A stretch of 64,000 bases of DNA, from contig KB722749.1 in the NCBI GenBank assembly GCA_000349905.1, positions 78,108-142,107 on the forward strand, given 5' to 3'. This stretch comes from Volvariella volvacea V23 (lineage: Eukaryota; Basidiomycota; Agaricomycetes; Agaricales; Pluteaceae). The notes below the pieces were generated by a model. That model saw nothing but the letters and a program-made list of their open reading frames with translations. It did no database searches and had not been told where the DNA came from. Shown piece by piece: positions 1 to 12,180 of the stretch. Numbering within the stretch: position 1 is the first letter of the stretch; each line of letters begins with the position of its first letter. The position numbers and the translations under genes are program-made.

Positions 1-1090
1 ACAGTTTAAGATAGACATGACATGACTACGACGAACCTCGCACAAACGATTGAGGAAGTGGGCAGATGGAAATCCTGCACATAATTCCATCACTCTTTTC
101 CAACAATCGACTCTGGGTCCGTTAAGCAACAGAATCGGCGGCTGGGCAGATTCAGTTCTCGCCTAAAGGGATGCTTGGTCTTTTCGAAGGTTTAAGTATA
201 CGACCAGAGCTTTGCTAGATGGTAAAGTTCGGCACTGACAAAATTGAGACGACGAAGAGCGACTCTCTCCATCAGCCGCTCGCTGTATGTCGTCCAACAG
301 GCTACCAATTTCACCTCGCCACCTTCCCAACAACTCTATCGTCTCCCTGAGCTGTATTTGTTGTTGTATAACGGCGTTTGTCGATGATGGAATGAGCGGC
401 AGAGTGATTTATGCTGAGCATGATCAAAAGGATGATGCCAGTTCTCCAACAGCGTGATGGCGCTTATCTTGCGTCAACATTCTATTGGGTGTATGCGCCT
501 TTTCTGCTAGCTTCTTACATCGAAAACCCAATCAACACCTTCTGTTATAACAACTGACACGAACTTTGAGATAAGATTTAATTAGACTCAAAGCATATGA
601 TCAAGACCATCGCACGGAACTTACTGTTCAACATGCAGTCTTCTGAGGTCGTGCTATCTTGTGAGCTGTCATCTGTGGAGGAGTATTATGACACAGACTA
701 GATGTAAATAAGAGGCTGACGTTCCACAGACTATATATGTTTCGTAGATACGAAAGACAAATACGAGTTGCTTTTACCCATTATCCATCATCTCTATCCC
801 TCGGACGACAGAACCCCCTTCTTGATTTTCCCCTCCACACATCCACCCTTTTCTATGGCTTTCTATCTTGACCTCTCTAACCACATACGCATCAAACATG
901 CCCAACAACCGCGGCGATGCTAGTGTGGTTGTTAGACGTATGCGCGGAATGTCCCTCAACTCACTGCTTCACCACCTTAGTCATCGCCCCCGTACAACAA
1001 ACTCGTCAGAATTCTCCAACCAATCACTTCTATGAGCAACGACTCGGACACGAGGCCCGAGGATAGCTACAGCATTCAGAGAGTAAACAC
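1..1090. other. Non-coding stretch left of array copy 1
   Basis: Apart from the relic at 230-320 I see no coding signal. The short open frames here lack codon bias, introns or homology to anything else in the window. The boundary with array copy 1 near 1094 is abrupt: the 5' two thirds of that gene are not present anywhere to its left. Confidence 0.5.
230..320 (-). pseudogene. Relic 1 of an unrecognised gene (3'-end fragment)
   Basis: Read on the minus strand, this stretch gives a short peptide ending in RRLNFVSAE that resembles the peptides at 2158-2290 and 3120-3220. The nucleotide match is weak but collinear. There is no usable start and the frame is not maintained upstream. I do not recognise the family. 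It is best taken as the decayed end of a gene that once had three neighbouring copies. Confidence 0.35.
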
Positions 1091-1093
1091 ATC

Positions 1094-1674
1094 ACTTGAA
1101 GGGGCCATGGTATTCAAAGATTTGGAGGGGTATGAGGGATTGCGTGGGTGAGGCATGCCAAAGTTGGAGGGGGAGCTGGAGGAAATACCGAGAAGAATAC
1201 GGGCTTGCGGCGGTGATCGCTGCGCCATTTCTAGCTGTCTTTGCTCCTCTTCTGCACATGATGGCAGAAGAAGGCAGCGAGAACAGACCAACGAGTGTTC
1301 ACCCGTTTTACGCTGCACATATGAGTGGTAAAGATCAAAACCTCGCCATTATTTGCTCCTCAGCGATCGGCGTCGTGTTTGGTGCGATTCATCTCATTGG
1401 CTGGAACTTTCAATTTCCCACAACCACTGAACTCTGGCTTTGGCGGGCGTCTTCGCTCGCTCTCACCATTATCCCATTCCTCCTTGCCGTGGGGATTGCC
1501 CTGGAGTTGAAATACAATGACGAGTTATTTTCCAACACTGTTGCCCTTCTTGGCGCTCCTCTCTATTTCGCAGCCCGCATGATACTTCTCTTCCTTGCAT
1601 TCTTCACTCTATGCGATCTACCTGACTCTGCCTATCAGAATGTCAGGTGGACAGAGTTTATTCCTCATATATAG
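1094..1674 (+). pseudogene. Array copy 1: 5'-truncated membrane protein gene
   Basis: Only the C-terminal half of exon 2 remains (about 190 codons). It starts at the GPWYSKIWRGMRD helix and runs through the conserved HPFYAA, FGAIHLIGWNFQFP and RDLPDSAYQNVRWTEFIPHI blocks to a normal TAG stop. This reading frame is intact. Exon 1, the intron and the first half of exon 2, including the IPEKEIQDHGKGD block, are missing, and there is no ATG at the left border. It is a fragment left by deletion or by an incomplete duplication. Its closest relatives by eye are the copies just to its right, at 4.8 and 6.6 kb. Confidence 0.85.
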
Positions 1675-2149
1675 TACTACCCTATCAATTTATAGATTGC
1701 CTCATTCGTTGTCGATAGTATGTTAAGGCGGATATCAAGCTACATCCTTATAAGATCTTTCATCATTTCATAGCTTCTTCCTGTCTTACTGCACATCTAA
1801 GTTGTAGTTTTGGTGACTGTTCTGTATCCAGATATCTATCAAATGCCATGCCATACTTTTTCTCTTTTAGCGCGGCAATCTGCCAACGGATCCCATATCC
1901 AGCTACACGTCATTTCATCACGGATCAACTTAGTCCGATGAATAATGCTTGGGCAGCAAATATCTAGCTGTGGAGCTTCACTTTCTCGCTCACAGGAACG
2001 TTCTGGGAATAACCTGGTCATTGGAATTGAATGTGTGCCAGAAAAGGCGTGATAAATACGCCGCATAATGGGAGACCTCTGTAGCCATGTCGGTTAGGCC
2101 ATTTAAGCTTATAGTGAGATCCTTGGTGAAATAGATAAATGAGATACAT

Positions 2150-2915
2150 AGTATGATTCAGCATTGACGAAATTGATGCAACAAAGACTCACTCAACACC
2201 TCCAGCCATTCGGCGCAGCCCGCAGAGCTGCCACCACCAATTTCACGATTCTCCGAAATGGCCCTACGACTTGTCACATCTGATGCACCCCAGTACGCCT
2301 TCGTCGTTAAACTCCAAATTCGTGAAGTTGAACCCCTGCTAGTAGATTTAATGCCAAATGCGTTATTGGCAAGAAAAGGTGCACACGTGATGATCCACCA
2401 AAGCTGTACACGCATATCTCTCTGCGTCCCAGGCGCAAGTCTCCTATCTCGTGAAGGTTATACACGGTATTTTACATGCAAAACGCGTCCCCGAACGCGG
2501 TGATACCCTCGTTTTGGTGCAATGCGTGGGGGACGAATAATTAGAAATCACTTGTTTCGTCTGGCATTCCACTAGAATGAGTGGCGGGTGGACCACTGAC
2601 ATTCAAAGACGATGCACTCTTACCTCAGTGAGATCCCAGTTCATCTTCCAGCTGCCCTCTTTGTCGTTCTCTAAACGAGGCATCTCAGCAGGCTGGTAGC
2701 GATCAAAGCTTCAAGAGCCGCAATAATCTGAAAACGGCTGTGGTGGTCAGCAGCTAAATGCAGATGGTGATGCAACACCTGCCTGTTCTTATCAAACCAC
2801 ACACGACTAGCGTTTACCCAGCTGACCTTCGTTTACTCATACGTATTTCTCGCCCAGCACGATTATTTTGAGTTCTTCAATGTGCGAAAACGCAGAAACT
2901 TAATTTCCAAGGCAA
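2150..2915 (-). pseudogene. Relic 2 of an unrecognised gene
   Basis: This is the left member of a degenerate direct repeat whose other member is 3120-3870. On the minus strand a peptide similar to that of relic 1 ends near 2160, with stops and frame changes along the way. No family is recognised. Confidence 0.35.
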
Positions 2916-3119
2916 AAAATGTTGGTGTGCATTCTGCGAGGATATTCCTTTTTTGTCGACACCGAATATCAGAGAGTGTGTGTTTGGTCTGCAGCGAATA
3001 GTAGTGGGCTAAAGCAGATGAGAATGTGGAAACACGACAGAGAAAGGCAAGTGGAGTGCTCTACCGGGCGATTTCTGCGCGTATTCTATTACCTTGGCAT
3101 CCTACCGGCCTAGTAATGC

Positions 3120-3870
3120 ACCCCAGAACTAAGACAACGAAGAGCAACACACTCGACGCCTCTGGTCATTTTTCGTAGTCTACAGAGCCACCACCGCCAA
3201 TCTCATTGCGACCTGTTGTAGAACGCGTCCCTGCACTGAACCCACCGCATGCAGTCAAGAGAACACGCTTTGTATTCTATTGCGATGCGTATGGATTCTG
3301 AGAAGTTTGATCCACATTTGACGTATCAAACACGATCAAAAGCGTGATACTACACGTATGCTGAGCAGGTGCACGCCATTCGAGATTCGTCATCTTATTT
3401 TGCCTCCTGTCTTCCACATTTCGAGCAGTTACCATATTGTGCACCTCCAGAACGAAATGGAGCATGCTGCGATACATCGCTCAGTTGCAACCTGAAGATC
3501 TGTCACTGATGTGTCACTATCACGCAAAGACGCGCGCCCTCACCTCGAGAAGGCTCAACTCAATTTCCTAATAACCCTTTTGCTTGTCTTCAAGTCAGGC
3601 CCTCCAACGGATCCGTATCAACAAAAGAGCTACGAAAATCTACAGATGATTGTGGTAGTGAGGACCAAATATACATTTTGACGTCATATCCAAACCTGAG
3701 CGGCACACCACCAGTTTTCAATTGACCGCCACGCAACTAATCGTGGGCGAACTGCTTTTCATCTACTCCTATGGACCCTTCATCCTATAAAGCCATTTGG
3801 GATCGCTCCAAAGTACAAAAACGCAGAAACCTGAGTTTCAAGGTGACAATGGTCGGCGTATCCAGAAAAT
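3120..3870 (-). pseudogene. Relic 3 of an unrecognised gene
   Basis: This is the right member of the degenerate direct repeat with 2150-2915. The shared blocks occur in the same order and spacing, but no open frame survives. It is probably a decayed tandem copy of the same former gene. Confidence 0.35.
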
Positions 3871-4766
3871 TGCGGTTCCAGGCAGCTATCAAGATGGCTC
3901 GACTCTTAACACCGAAAATTCCAGCAGGGCGCCCGACTCTGTTCATTAAAAGACGGTCTGCATGATGCTGGACGTCAATCTAATGAAGGAACTTCTCAGT
4001 CCTAGGCACACGTCTCGAGTGTAACGACTTCCTATTTGAGTGGGGGATCGCACAGGGGATGCACCAGCGAGCTGTCGTCGATGTCAACTTTGTGGGATAC
4101 CAAGGAGGAAAATGTTCGGCTCTTAGGATCTGTGGAACGAATGCGAGAGGTGAGAATGAAATCCGTGACGTTCAATGAATGACCCATTTACTATCCTCAC
4201 TATAAATGGATTGGATAAGTTTGCCCAATGAATTCCGCGCCGCGCCATCACAATGGACCGTCCTACACCCCAATGTCTTCACCAATCTGCGCTGAATGAA
4301 ACCAGTTTAGAATATCTTGATCGTGAACGGATGAGATTTCGACGAACCCGCGAGACTTTAAAAATGAAGACGTCTTCGATACTATCGATTTTTGAGCCTC
4401 GGAGGTGGATATCTAAGGGGTACTGGTAAATTAACCTTAAGAACTGGCGAAAACCATTCACTTGACGTTTTTGTCATCCTTCAAGTACTTCTACGCGTGT
4501 TGGCAGGATATATCACGAGCCAAGTTGAGTTCCCACTCAACCTAGCTCCTGAAAGATTCTCATGCCGAGTATGGGTAAGGGTTTCTTGAAGACTAGTAAA
4601 CTATACACATAATACGCACAGGGTCCGGTGCGTTGTCATCTTTGTATCTAAAAAGGGACGTTCGAGACTTGAATAAACTAGATTAGGCAATGGCAATGAC
4701 AGACCAGATCGGATAGTAGCATTGATGAAGCTAAAATGACATCGATGCCTGTGATTCTGTCCTCCC

Positions 4767-6190
4767 ATGTTTCTTGCTGGTCTGTTCCTCGCTGCATTTG
4801 TGCGATCCCTCGCCTCTCCCGTGCCAGTCACTGTCCCCGGCAGCGCCATTCCAAGTCCCGTCTGCGTTGTCGCTGCTGCTATAACAGCATCCCAATGCGA
4901 TGCCACTCGAACTCGAACGATCTTTGACATTCTATATAGTTGCACTGGGGTCATTCTCCTGTGCACGTATATCTCTATTCATCATAACATACCTGATCAA
5001 GCGGACTCGTGGGCCAAAGTGACATGGTCGAAACTCCGGACAACATTGTATGCGCTGATTGCTCCTGAGATGGTGATGATGTGGGCGATCCGACAATGGA
5101 TCATGGCACGGAGAATTGCAAGGGATAATGAAGGTGGGTGTCATTGCATTGCATGGCGCAGAATGGCTGACCTGTCATAGATCGTGGGTGGACTGAAACT
5201 CACGGATTCTTCATCCAGATGGGGGGATTGGTGCAGCGCGTAACAGAAAATGGAAACACGACTTACAGAGTACTTTATGACACGCGATGTTGGGACTATG
5301 AAGGGGAAACTCGGAAGGATGTCAAGATACCCCGCATTCCAGAAAAAGAGATCCAAGACCACGGAAAGGGCGACTTGCTCGCAAAAGCCGTTGTCGTCAC
5401 CCAGACCACGTGGTTCGTGGCACAATGCATCGCTCGCAAGACTCAAGGCCTCATTCTCACCGAAATCGAGCTCGTCACTCTCGCATTCGCAGCGCTCAAT
5501 GTCGTCACATATGCACTATGGTGGAACAAGCCATTGAACGTCGGATATCCGATCTACTTTGACGAGGATGGGAAGCGAGTCGATGGGCCACTTGCAGAGG
5601 TTGACGAGCCGGAGGGACAGGTGAAGGAGTGGAGGGAAGCATGGTACTCGAGAATTTGGAGGAGCATGAGAGATTTTGTGGGTGAGGCACGCCAAAGTGT
5701 GAAAGCGGGTTGGAGAGAGTCTTTTCAGGAACACGGAGCTGCAGCGGTGATCGTTGCACCATTCCTAGCTGTCTTTCTCCCTCTTTGGGACATGATAGCA
5801 GAAGATGAAAACGAGAGAAGGCCTACAAGCGTTCACCCATTTTACGCTGCGGAGATGGATGAACGAGGTCTTAACCTTGCAATCTATTCCTCCTCGGCGA
5901 TCGGCGCTGTGTTTGGTGCGATTCATCTCATTGGCTGGAACTTTCAATTTCCCACAACAACTGAGCTTTGGCTTTGGAGGGTTTCTTCTCTCGTTCTCAC
6001 CACCATCCCATTTTTCCTTGCCATTGCGATTCACAGCAACTTTGTCTTCAAGTTGACCGCCTTTCTTGGTGCTCCTCTTTATTTCGCAGCCCGCGTCACC
6101 CTTCTGTTCCTCGCATTCTTTACCCTACGCGATTTGCCCGACTCTGCCTACCAGAATGTCAGGTGGACGGAGTTTATTCCTCATATATAG
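4767..6190 (+). CDS. Array copy 2: two-exon multi-pass membrane protein, 458 aa
   Basis: Exons are 4767-5133 and 5181-6190. The 47-nt intron (GTGGGT..GCTGACCTGTCATAG) splits a codon in phase 1. Exon 1 encodes a signal-like hydrophobic N-terminus (residues 1-17, ending SLASP), a short lumenal stretch and four cysteines (33, 44, 59, 66). The last two cysteines lie in a membrane helix followed by HHNIPDQ. A second helix follows, ending in WAIRQWIMARRIA. Exon 2 opens with RGWTETHGFFIQMGG and then IPEKEIQDHGKGD. Further helices lie near residues 185-230, 305-325 and 350-445, with the conserved blocks WWNKPLNVGYPIYFDEDG and HPFYAA. The C-terminus is RDLPDSAYQNVRWTEFIPHI. The start is the ATG before the signal-like segment, shared by all copies. 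I know this layout from many unnamed fungal proteins, but no function is established. It is a likely surface or endomembrane protein. Confidence 0.9.
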
Positions 6191-6563
6191 TACCATTCTG
6201 CCGCTTCAAAAACCACCTTTCTCATTAGGACACTAAATCGATGCAGACATCTCATAGTCTCTCCCTGATTGATTGTATGTCCAGCTTGCAGTTTTGGTCT
6301 ATCTTGATGCCTATTAAACGACCTACTCTTTCTATCTTTATGTAACAAGTTGCCAAAGAATCTTACACACAACTACGTATCCTTCTCTTATGGATTAATG
6401 GGTAATCGTTGGAAGATGAAATCGCTGACCTGAAGGCCTCGCCTTCTCGCTCATAGGTGTGCTCTGACCAAATGGGACGGTGTGATGGCTAAATCGGGTG
6501 GCCAACAGCAACAGGGCAAAACAAGTAAAGGCGAAATAGAAATCGACTCCCCAAACCCTAACC
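6191..6563. other. Intergenic region between array copies 2 and 3
   Basis: This holds the 3' flank of copy 2 and the promoter of copy 3, with the shared element at 6497-6506. No other gene is visible. Confidence 0.6.
6497..6506 (+). promoter_or_regulatory. Shared array promoter element, copy 3
   Basis: The core GGTGGCCAAC lies in the context AAATCGGGTGGCCAACAGCA. It ends 58 nt before the ATG at 6564. The same element precedes most array copies on either strand. Confidence 0.55.
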
Positions 6564-7992
6564 ATGTTTCTTGCAAGCCTATTCCTCGTCGCCTTTGCAC
6601 GATCCCTCGCCTCTCCTGTATCCGTTACTGTCCCCGGGAACACCGCCCCAAGTCCTGTATGCATCGTCGCCGCTGCCATGACCGCTTCCCAATGTGACCC
6701 TACTCGAACTCGAACGATCTTCGACATCCTGTACAGCTGCATCGGGGTCATTCTCCTCTGCACCTACATCTCTATTCATCACAACATACCTGATCAAGCG
6801 GACTCGTGGGCCAAGGCGACATGGTCAAAGGTCCGGACGACGTTGTATGCGCTGATTGCGCCCGAGATCGTCATCATGTGGGCCATCCGGCAGAGGGTCA
6901 TGGCAGGACGAATCGCAGAGGACAACAGGGGTAGGTCAACCATCGTATGAGCCAACATTGTGCTGAGCTGTCCAAGATCGTGGGTGGACGAAGACCCATG
7001 GGTTCTTTGTCCAGATGGGAGGGCTAGTACAACGCCGGAGCGATTCAACGTACAGGGTCTTGTGCGAGAGCTTGGAAGTGAAGAACGCCAAGATACCGTC
7101 CATCCCGGAGAGGGAGATCCAAGACCACGGAAAAGGGGACTTGCTCGCAAAGGCTATTGTTGTCGTTCAGACCACATGGTTCGTCGCGCAGTGTATCGCT
7201 CGCAAGGTTCAAGGCCTTGTTCTCACCGAAATCGAGCTCGTCACTCTCGCATTCGCGGCTCTCAATGTTGTCACATATGCGTTGTGGTGGAACAAGCCAC
7301 TGAACATTGGATATCCAATCTACTTTGACGAAGATGGGATCCGAGTCGATGGGCCACTTGCAGAGGTCGAGGAACTGAAGGATAATGAGGGAGAGGTGAA
7401 GGAGTGGGAAGAGGCATGGTATTCACGGGCTTGGGTGACTATGAGAGGATGGGGCGAGGCATGCCAAAGTGCCTGGAAGAGTTTGAAGGAGAGTTGGAGA
7501 GAATCCCGTCGAGAATATGGGTTGAAGGCAGTGGTCGTTGCGCCATTCGAGGCCATCTTCACCCCTCTTTTGGATATGATGGTAGAAGAGGGGTCAGGGA
7601 GCAGGCCAACAAGTGTCCACCCTTTTCACGCTGCAAGGACGAACGATCGAGATGGATACCTCACAACCATTTACGGCTCAGCGATCGGGGTCGTATTTGG
7701 TGCGATTCATCTCATTGGCTGGAATTTTCAGTTTCCTACGGCAACTGAGCTGTGGCTTTGGAGGGCTTCTTCTCTCGTTCTCACTGTTGTCCCTTTCTTC
7801 CTCGCTGTTGGAACTACTCTGCTCCAGAAATATGACAACGAGCTCGTCCTTGGCTTCACCGGTTTTGCTGGCGCTCCAGTTTACTTTGCTGCTCGCGTTA
7901 TTCTTCTCTTCCTTGCCTTCTTTACACTTCGCGATCTTCCCGACTCTGCTTACCAAAATGTGAGGTGGACGGAATATATCCCTCATATCTAG
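6564..7992 (+). CDS. Array copy 3: two-exon multi-pass membrane protein, 460 aa
   Basis: Exons are 6564-6930 and 6977-7992, with a 46-nt phase-1 intron (GTAGGT..TCCAAG). The acceptor is preceded by TGCTGAGCTG, a poorer branch site than in the sister copies. All the conserved blocks of the family are present, including four N-terminal cysteines, IPEREIQDHGKGD, WWNKPLNIGYPIYFDEDG, HPFHAA (tyrosine replaced by histidine) and the WTEYIPHI end. The stretch between MGGLVQ and the IPE block is among the shortest in the array, while the cytosolic helix around residues 265-300 is longer than in copy 2 (EEAWYSRAWVTMRG onward). It lies in the same orientation 373 bp after copy 2, and the two are probably products of unequal crossing over. 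Confidence 0.9.
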
Positions 7993-9889
7993 CTATATTG
8001 TCCTGGTGTTCCCACTCTACTCATCACACATGTTATGTCAACGTCTTATTTTGTCATTCTTCGTTCGGTGTTACTCTATCCGGTATAAGATCTATCATTT
8101 AGTGTACTATTGTTATCTTGTACATTAGCATCGAGCGCCATTCTTCCAATTTTAGCCATACCTATCTCTTAACATGTCCCGCGACTCGTATCTAACCGAG
8201 TGGCCTTCCCCAAGCACAGATCTTCTGGTCTGGATTAAGGCCAAGGCATCAAGACTGGTGGAGCGGTATCAGTCCCAGCGGGAGTGTAGACCCATTCGTC
8301 CGGGGTACGAACCAAAAAGTTATGCTTGAAGATGAGGCCCCTCCTACCGAATAGATGATAACAAAAAGTTGGAAGGACAACGCGAGACGCGATGGGGGCC
8401 AACATACCCGATCCCTGATAGTATTGCAAAGCTCATAAGCACGTTGTGTCCTCTATTGAACACGCTTCAGTGCGTTTCTCCAAGTCCCTATGCAACAGTG
8501 GGGACCTCAGACAAAGTCATCGCCACTAAAGGATCACAAAAATGCACAGAGGCTACGATATAGGTGGTCGCAGAAAACATTCCAGTGCAACTATTTTCAT
8601 AGTTGTTTGTTAAAGCTCCTGTTCACCCAGTTAACGTGGCTCATCGACTCGAGAGTTAGTCTATGCACCCAGCCGTTTTATTCATCGGTGTTCCCATTCA
8701 CCTTTGCGCTCTCTATATCCTCTAAGATACACGTAAGGTGGCTGCAATGTCAATGATTTTTGCTCCCGTATCTCAGCCACGTCTCTGTCCCTAATCGACC
8801 TTAGGATACTGAATAACTGATTGCACGAGCAGATCGCTAGCTAACAACAGAAATCAGCACAGAGGTGAATGAGACAAATAGGCAAGCGGAACTCGTACTT
8901 AGCGGTTCCACACGGCACCTGAAATAATAGCAATGTAAAAAGTCCACCACTGGTGGTGTATACGTGCTATTCTGATGGGTGCTATTGTCAAAGCGCTAGT
9001 CTGCAGCCCTCACGACTAGACAAATGAATTCGCTGACTGCATGCTGCTGGCTGCTGGCTGTATTCATACACCAACGCTCGCCCACCGTAAATGATGCATA
9101 TCTTGGCATAGAATGTCAATCAATGCGCAATGCATTTACCGGCCTAGCGCGTCAGACAAGTTCGCGTTGGGGGCTCGAAGACAGGACTCCCGATGGATAA
9201 ATCCTGAGAGGAGGCACGGTGAAATAGACTGTCGTGTTGACAGGCATTTCTTGTATGACGATGATCTTGGTGAAAGGAACGATGGTGAGTTTCCGACTCC
9301 TGGGTGGATACAAGCTGATGGCCCCCGATCCTAATAGGGACAAACAACGGAACTTGTGCTTGCAACTCGTAATCCAATTTTTCACCCGATTTAATCAGGT
9401 CTGCCGTTTTGTGAGATCAAGGTTCTTGAAGACGTAGTGGAAGTCGGTGATAAATTCTCCTGAACTATTACAATCAAATACCGTCGTTTGAATGCCCAGC
9501 AGCCGTATCCATGGTAGATCTGAAGAAGGGGAGAGTTCCAGGAGGATGTGGGCGTGAATCTGTGGAATGAGCGAGAGGGGAGAGGCTGGCATACGATCGA
9601 AACTCTGGGAGGTTTGATTCACAGTGCGTATTAAATTTCGATAGGACCCGGCTGCGTTGACTAATATACTACTAGGCCTGCTATGCTATGAGCGTAGATG
9701 CATGAACCGCGTTCAATACACTCTTTTCCCCTTTCCATTTGAGAAGGGACCTCTGATACCCAAGCTGAATTAGCTTAGACGCTAAGATAAATGAGGGTAA
9801 TACCAGATTAGGTGGCCAACGACAACACGTCAAAAGAATCGATAAGAGGACACAAAGAACACGCCAACAGATCGAACCCTTATTCTTCC
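7993..9889. other. 1.9-kb stretch without an intact gene
   Basis: This holds the 3' flank of copy 3 and the promoter of copy 4. A minus-strand peptide around 9150-9385 has some coding look (LTIVPFTKIIVIQEMPV) but no start, splice sites or partner exons that I could support. Otherwise nothing is recognised. Confidence 0.45.
9811..9820 (+). promoter_or_regulatory. Shared array promoter element, copy 4
   Basis: GGTGGCCAAC lies in the context CAGATTAGGTGGCCAACGAC, 70 nt before the ATG at 9890. This is one of the best matches to the consensus. Confidence 0.6.
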
Positions 9890-11356
9890 ATGCTTCTCGC
9901 AGGTCTATTCCTCGCAGCATTTGCGCACTCTCTCGCCTCTCCTGTACCCGTCACAATCCCTGCTACTTCTATACCAAGCCCCATCTGCGTTGTTGCTGCC
10001 GCCGTAACAGCTTCTCGATGCGATCCCACCCGGACTCGGACCATCTTCGATATCTTGTACAGCTGCATTGGAGTCATTCTTCTCTGCACTTACATTTCCA
10101 TTCATCACAACATACCGGATCAGCATGACTCGTGGGCGAAGGTGACGTGGTCGAAACTCCGGACCACGTTGTATGCGTTGATTGCTCCTGAGATCGTCAT
10201 CATGTGGGCCATCAGGCAATGGATCATGGCGCGGAGGATTGTAAAGGAAAACAGATGTGAGTGCCAGCGAGCAACGTGGTGATGCCGATGCCGACCTTTC
10301 ATAGATCGTGGGTGGACGGCAACGCACGGATTTTTCATTCAAATGGGAGGGCTGGTGCAATGCACAAAGGAAGGAGAGAGGACGATTTATAAAGTCATTT
10401 GCCCCCCACATTCTTGGGAGCGGACGGAGTTGACCAGTATTAAGATACCTCGCATTCCAGAGAAGGAGATCCAAGACCACGGAAAAGGAGACTTCCTTGC
10501 AAAGGCCATCGTCGTTGTCCAAACCACGTGGTTCGTCGCGCAGTGTATTGCTCGACGTGTCCAAGGTCTCACGCTCACGGAAATCGAACTGGTAACCCTT
10601 GCGTTCGCAACTCTAAATGTGATAACATATGGATTGTGGTGGAATAAACCACTGAACATTGGATACCCTATCTACTTTGACGAGAATGGAAACAGGGTCG
10701 ATGGGCCGCTAGCCACCGATAAGGAGCCGGGGGACGATGAAGAACGTGTGAAGGTGTGGGAGGGGGCATGGTACGAGCGGATTTGGAGGAACATAAGGAA
10801 CGGCGTGGCGCAATGGGGAGGGGCTTGTGGGGATGCCTGGGAGTATACCAAAGAGAGTTGGAAGGACTATTACATTAAATATGGGGTGTCTGCAGTCATT
10901 GCTGCGCCATTTCTAACTGTCTTCCTCCCTCTCGCAGACATGATGATGGAAAGGGGAGATAAGAATCAAATGACAAGCGTTCATCCGTTTTACGCTGCGC
11001 CAATGAACCGCAATGAAGAAAACCTCTCGATTATTTACGGTTCGGTGATTGGGGTTATTTTTGGCGCAATTCATCTTATCGGCTGGAGTTTTCAATTCCC
11101 AACGACGATCGAACTTTGGCTTTGGAGAGCCTCCTCTCTTGCTCTGACCGTCATCCCTCTTTGCTTCACCATTGGGGTTGCTGTATTTGTATTATATGAT
11201 TATAACGAGATCTCCCGTTCCACCGCCTTTGTTGGCGCTCCCCTCTATCTTGCTGCGCGCATTATTCTCCTCTTCCTCGCTTTCTTCACTCTTCGAGATC
11301 TACCCGTCTCTGCATACCAAAACGTGAGGTGGACAGAGTATATTCCACATATATAA
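9890..11356 (+). CDS. Array copy 4: two-exon multi-pass membrane protein, 472 aa
   Basis: Exons are 9890-10256 and 10305-11356, with a 48-nt intron (GTGAGT..CCGACCTTTCATAG). An in-frame extension upstream to about 9812 exists. However, the ATG at 9890 matches the start of every sister gene, and the promoter element lies within the extension, so I chose 9890. The variable segment after MGGLVQ is long (CTKEGERTIYKVICPP and about ten more residues before KIPRIPEKE). The junction codon is TAT, giving Tyr instead of the usual Asp. The last conserved block carries LPVSAYQNVRW instead of LPDSAYQNVRW. It has the family topology, and its function is unknown. It is the last plus-strand member of the left block. 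Confidence 0.9.
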
Positions 11357-12083
11357 CCTCACTAGCTTGGTATTTCCATCTTTTTGCTCGTTAAAGATCT
11401 TCGGCTCACGCATATATTAGGTTTCATCATCCTGGGGTCTCATTCTCTCGCACCCGCCTCTTTATAGGTGCGCTTGATATTGACGTCCTTCATAAGTCAA
11501 ATGCTACTTGTCTATTTAATGTGATGTCGATCGTTGTATGCGTAGGTCGACATTGGTCGTTTTGTTAGTCATTTTGTATCTCGACATCGTATACCATTTC
11601 CTTCCTCTCGAACAATCATCTGACAATCAGCCTTGCTTCTTGTACTTGATCCCTGGGCTCAAGTGCAGACTGAAGATCGAAGCGCTGGGTCGTGTGATTT
11701 GCGTGTGTATTGATCTCAATGAAAGTCGGTTGCATATCTGCCGGGTTTATGTATGAAATGAGCATGAAGGTGTAACTGCGCAAGCTAACCCATTTCCTCT
11801 TTCCCTTATACTAAGACTATTCAAGTGTTTCCCTCCCACAAAATAGTGCACCTGGCATTGGAACAGTGTTCTGTTCTGTCATTGAATATACATGTTGCAA
11901 TGTTTCATTCTACCTGTTAGTCCTTGTCATCTCGAAATCTCCCATCTACATCATGTTCATCCATATTGATACTTGTACTAGAATACTGCATTATGACGAA
12001 ATCCCTATAATTAGTGCCATGTCAGCCTTTTATTTGTTTTGTTGATAAAAGTCTCTGTTGTGGAAAAAGCGAATACTCAGATT

Positions 12084-12180
12084 CTATTCCCAAGCGAAGA
12101 ATAAGTAAAGGTGTGAGTAAGAGGCTAGCTCGTATGCTTACCTATTCCCAAGCGAAGAATCTTTAAAGCTGGGGAATAGG
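12084..12180. repeat. Duplicated 19-mer plus a 40-bp hairpin
   Basis: CTATTCCCAAGCGAAGAAT occurs at 12084-12102 and again at 12142-12160. The second copy also forms the left arm of an inverted repeat, CCTATTCCC (12141-12149) against GGGAATAGG (12172-12180), with a 22-nt loop. It could be the scar of a small mobile element. Confidence 0.6.

Larger units (their letters stand above)
1675..4766. other. 3.1-kb stretch without an intact gene
   Basis: No open frame here looks like a gene. The segment 2150-2915 and the segment 3120-3870 are diverged direct copies of each other: both contain a GCCACCACC..CCAAT block near the left end and an AAAACGCAGAAAC block near the right end. The minus strand gives matching broken peptides in both. 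The remainder, about 3.9-4.76 kb, shows nothing I can name. Confidence 0.45.

Noticed and set aside
9812..9889. N-terminal extension of array copy 4 (and the similar one at 60788-60967 for copy 13)
   Set aside because: The added residues are not shared with the sisters and overlap the promoter element. The internal ATG begins the signal-like segment in all copies.
9905..10564. Long minus-strand open frame (219 codons) across array copy 4
   Set aside because: It is antisense to exon 1, the intron and the start of exon 2 of a clear gene. Similar antisense frames occur over every sister copy (for example 5141-5446, 6794-7150, 63003-63467), so they follow from the sense codon usage.
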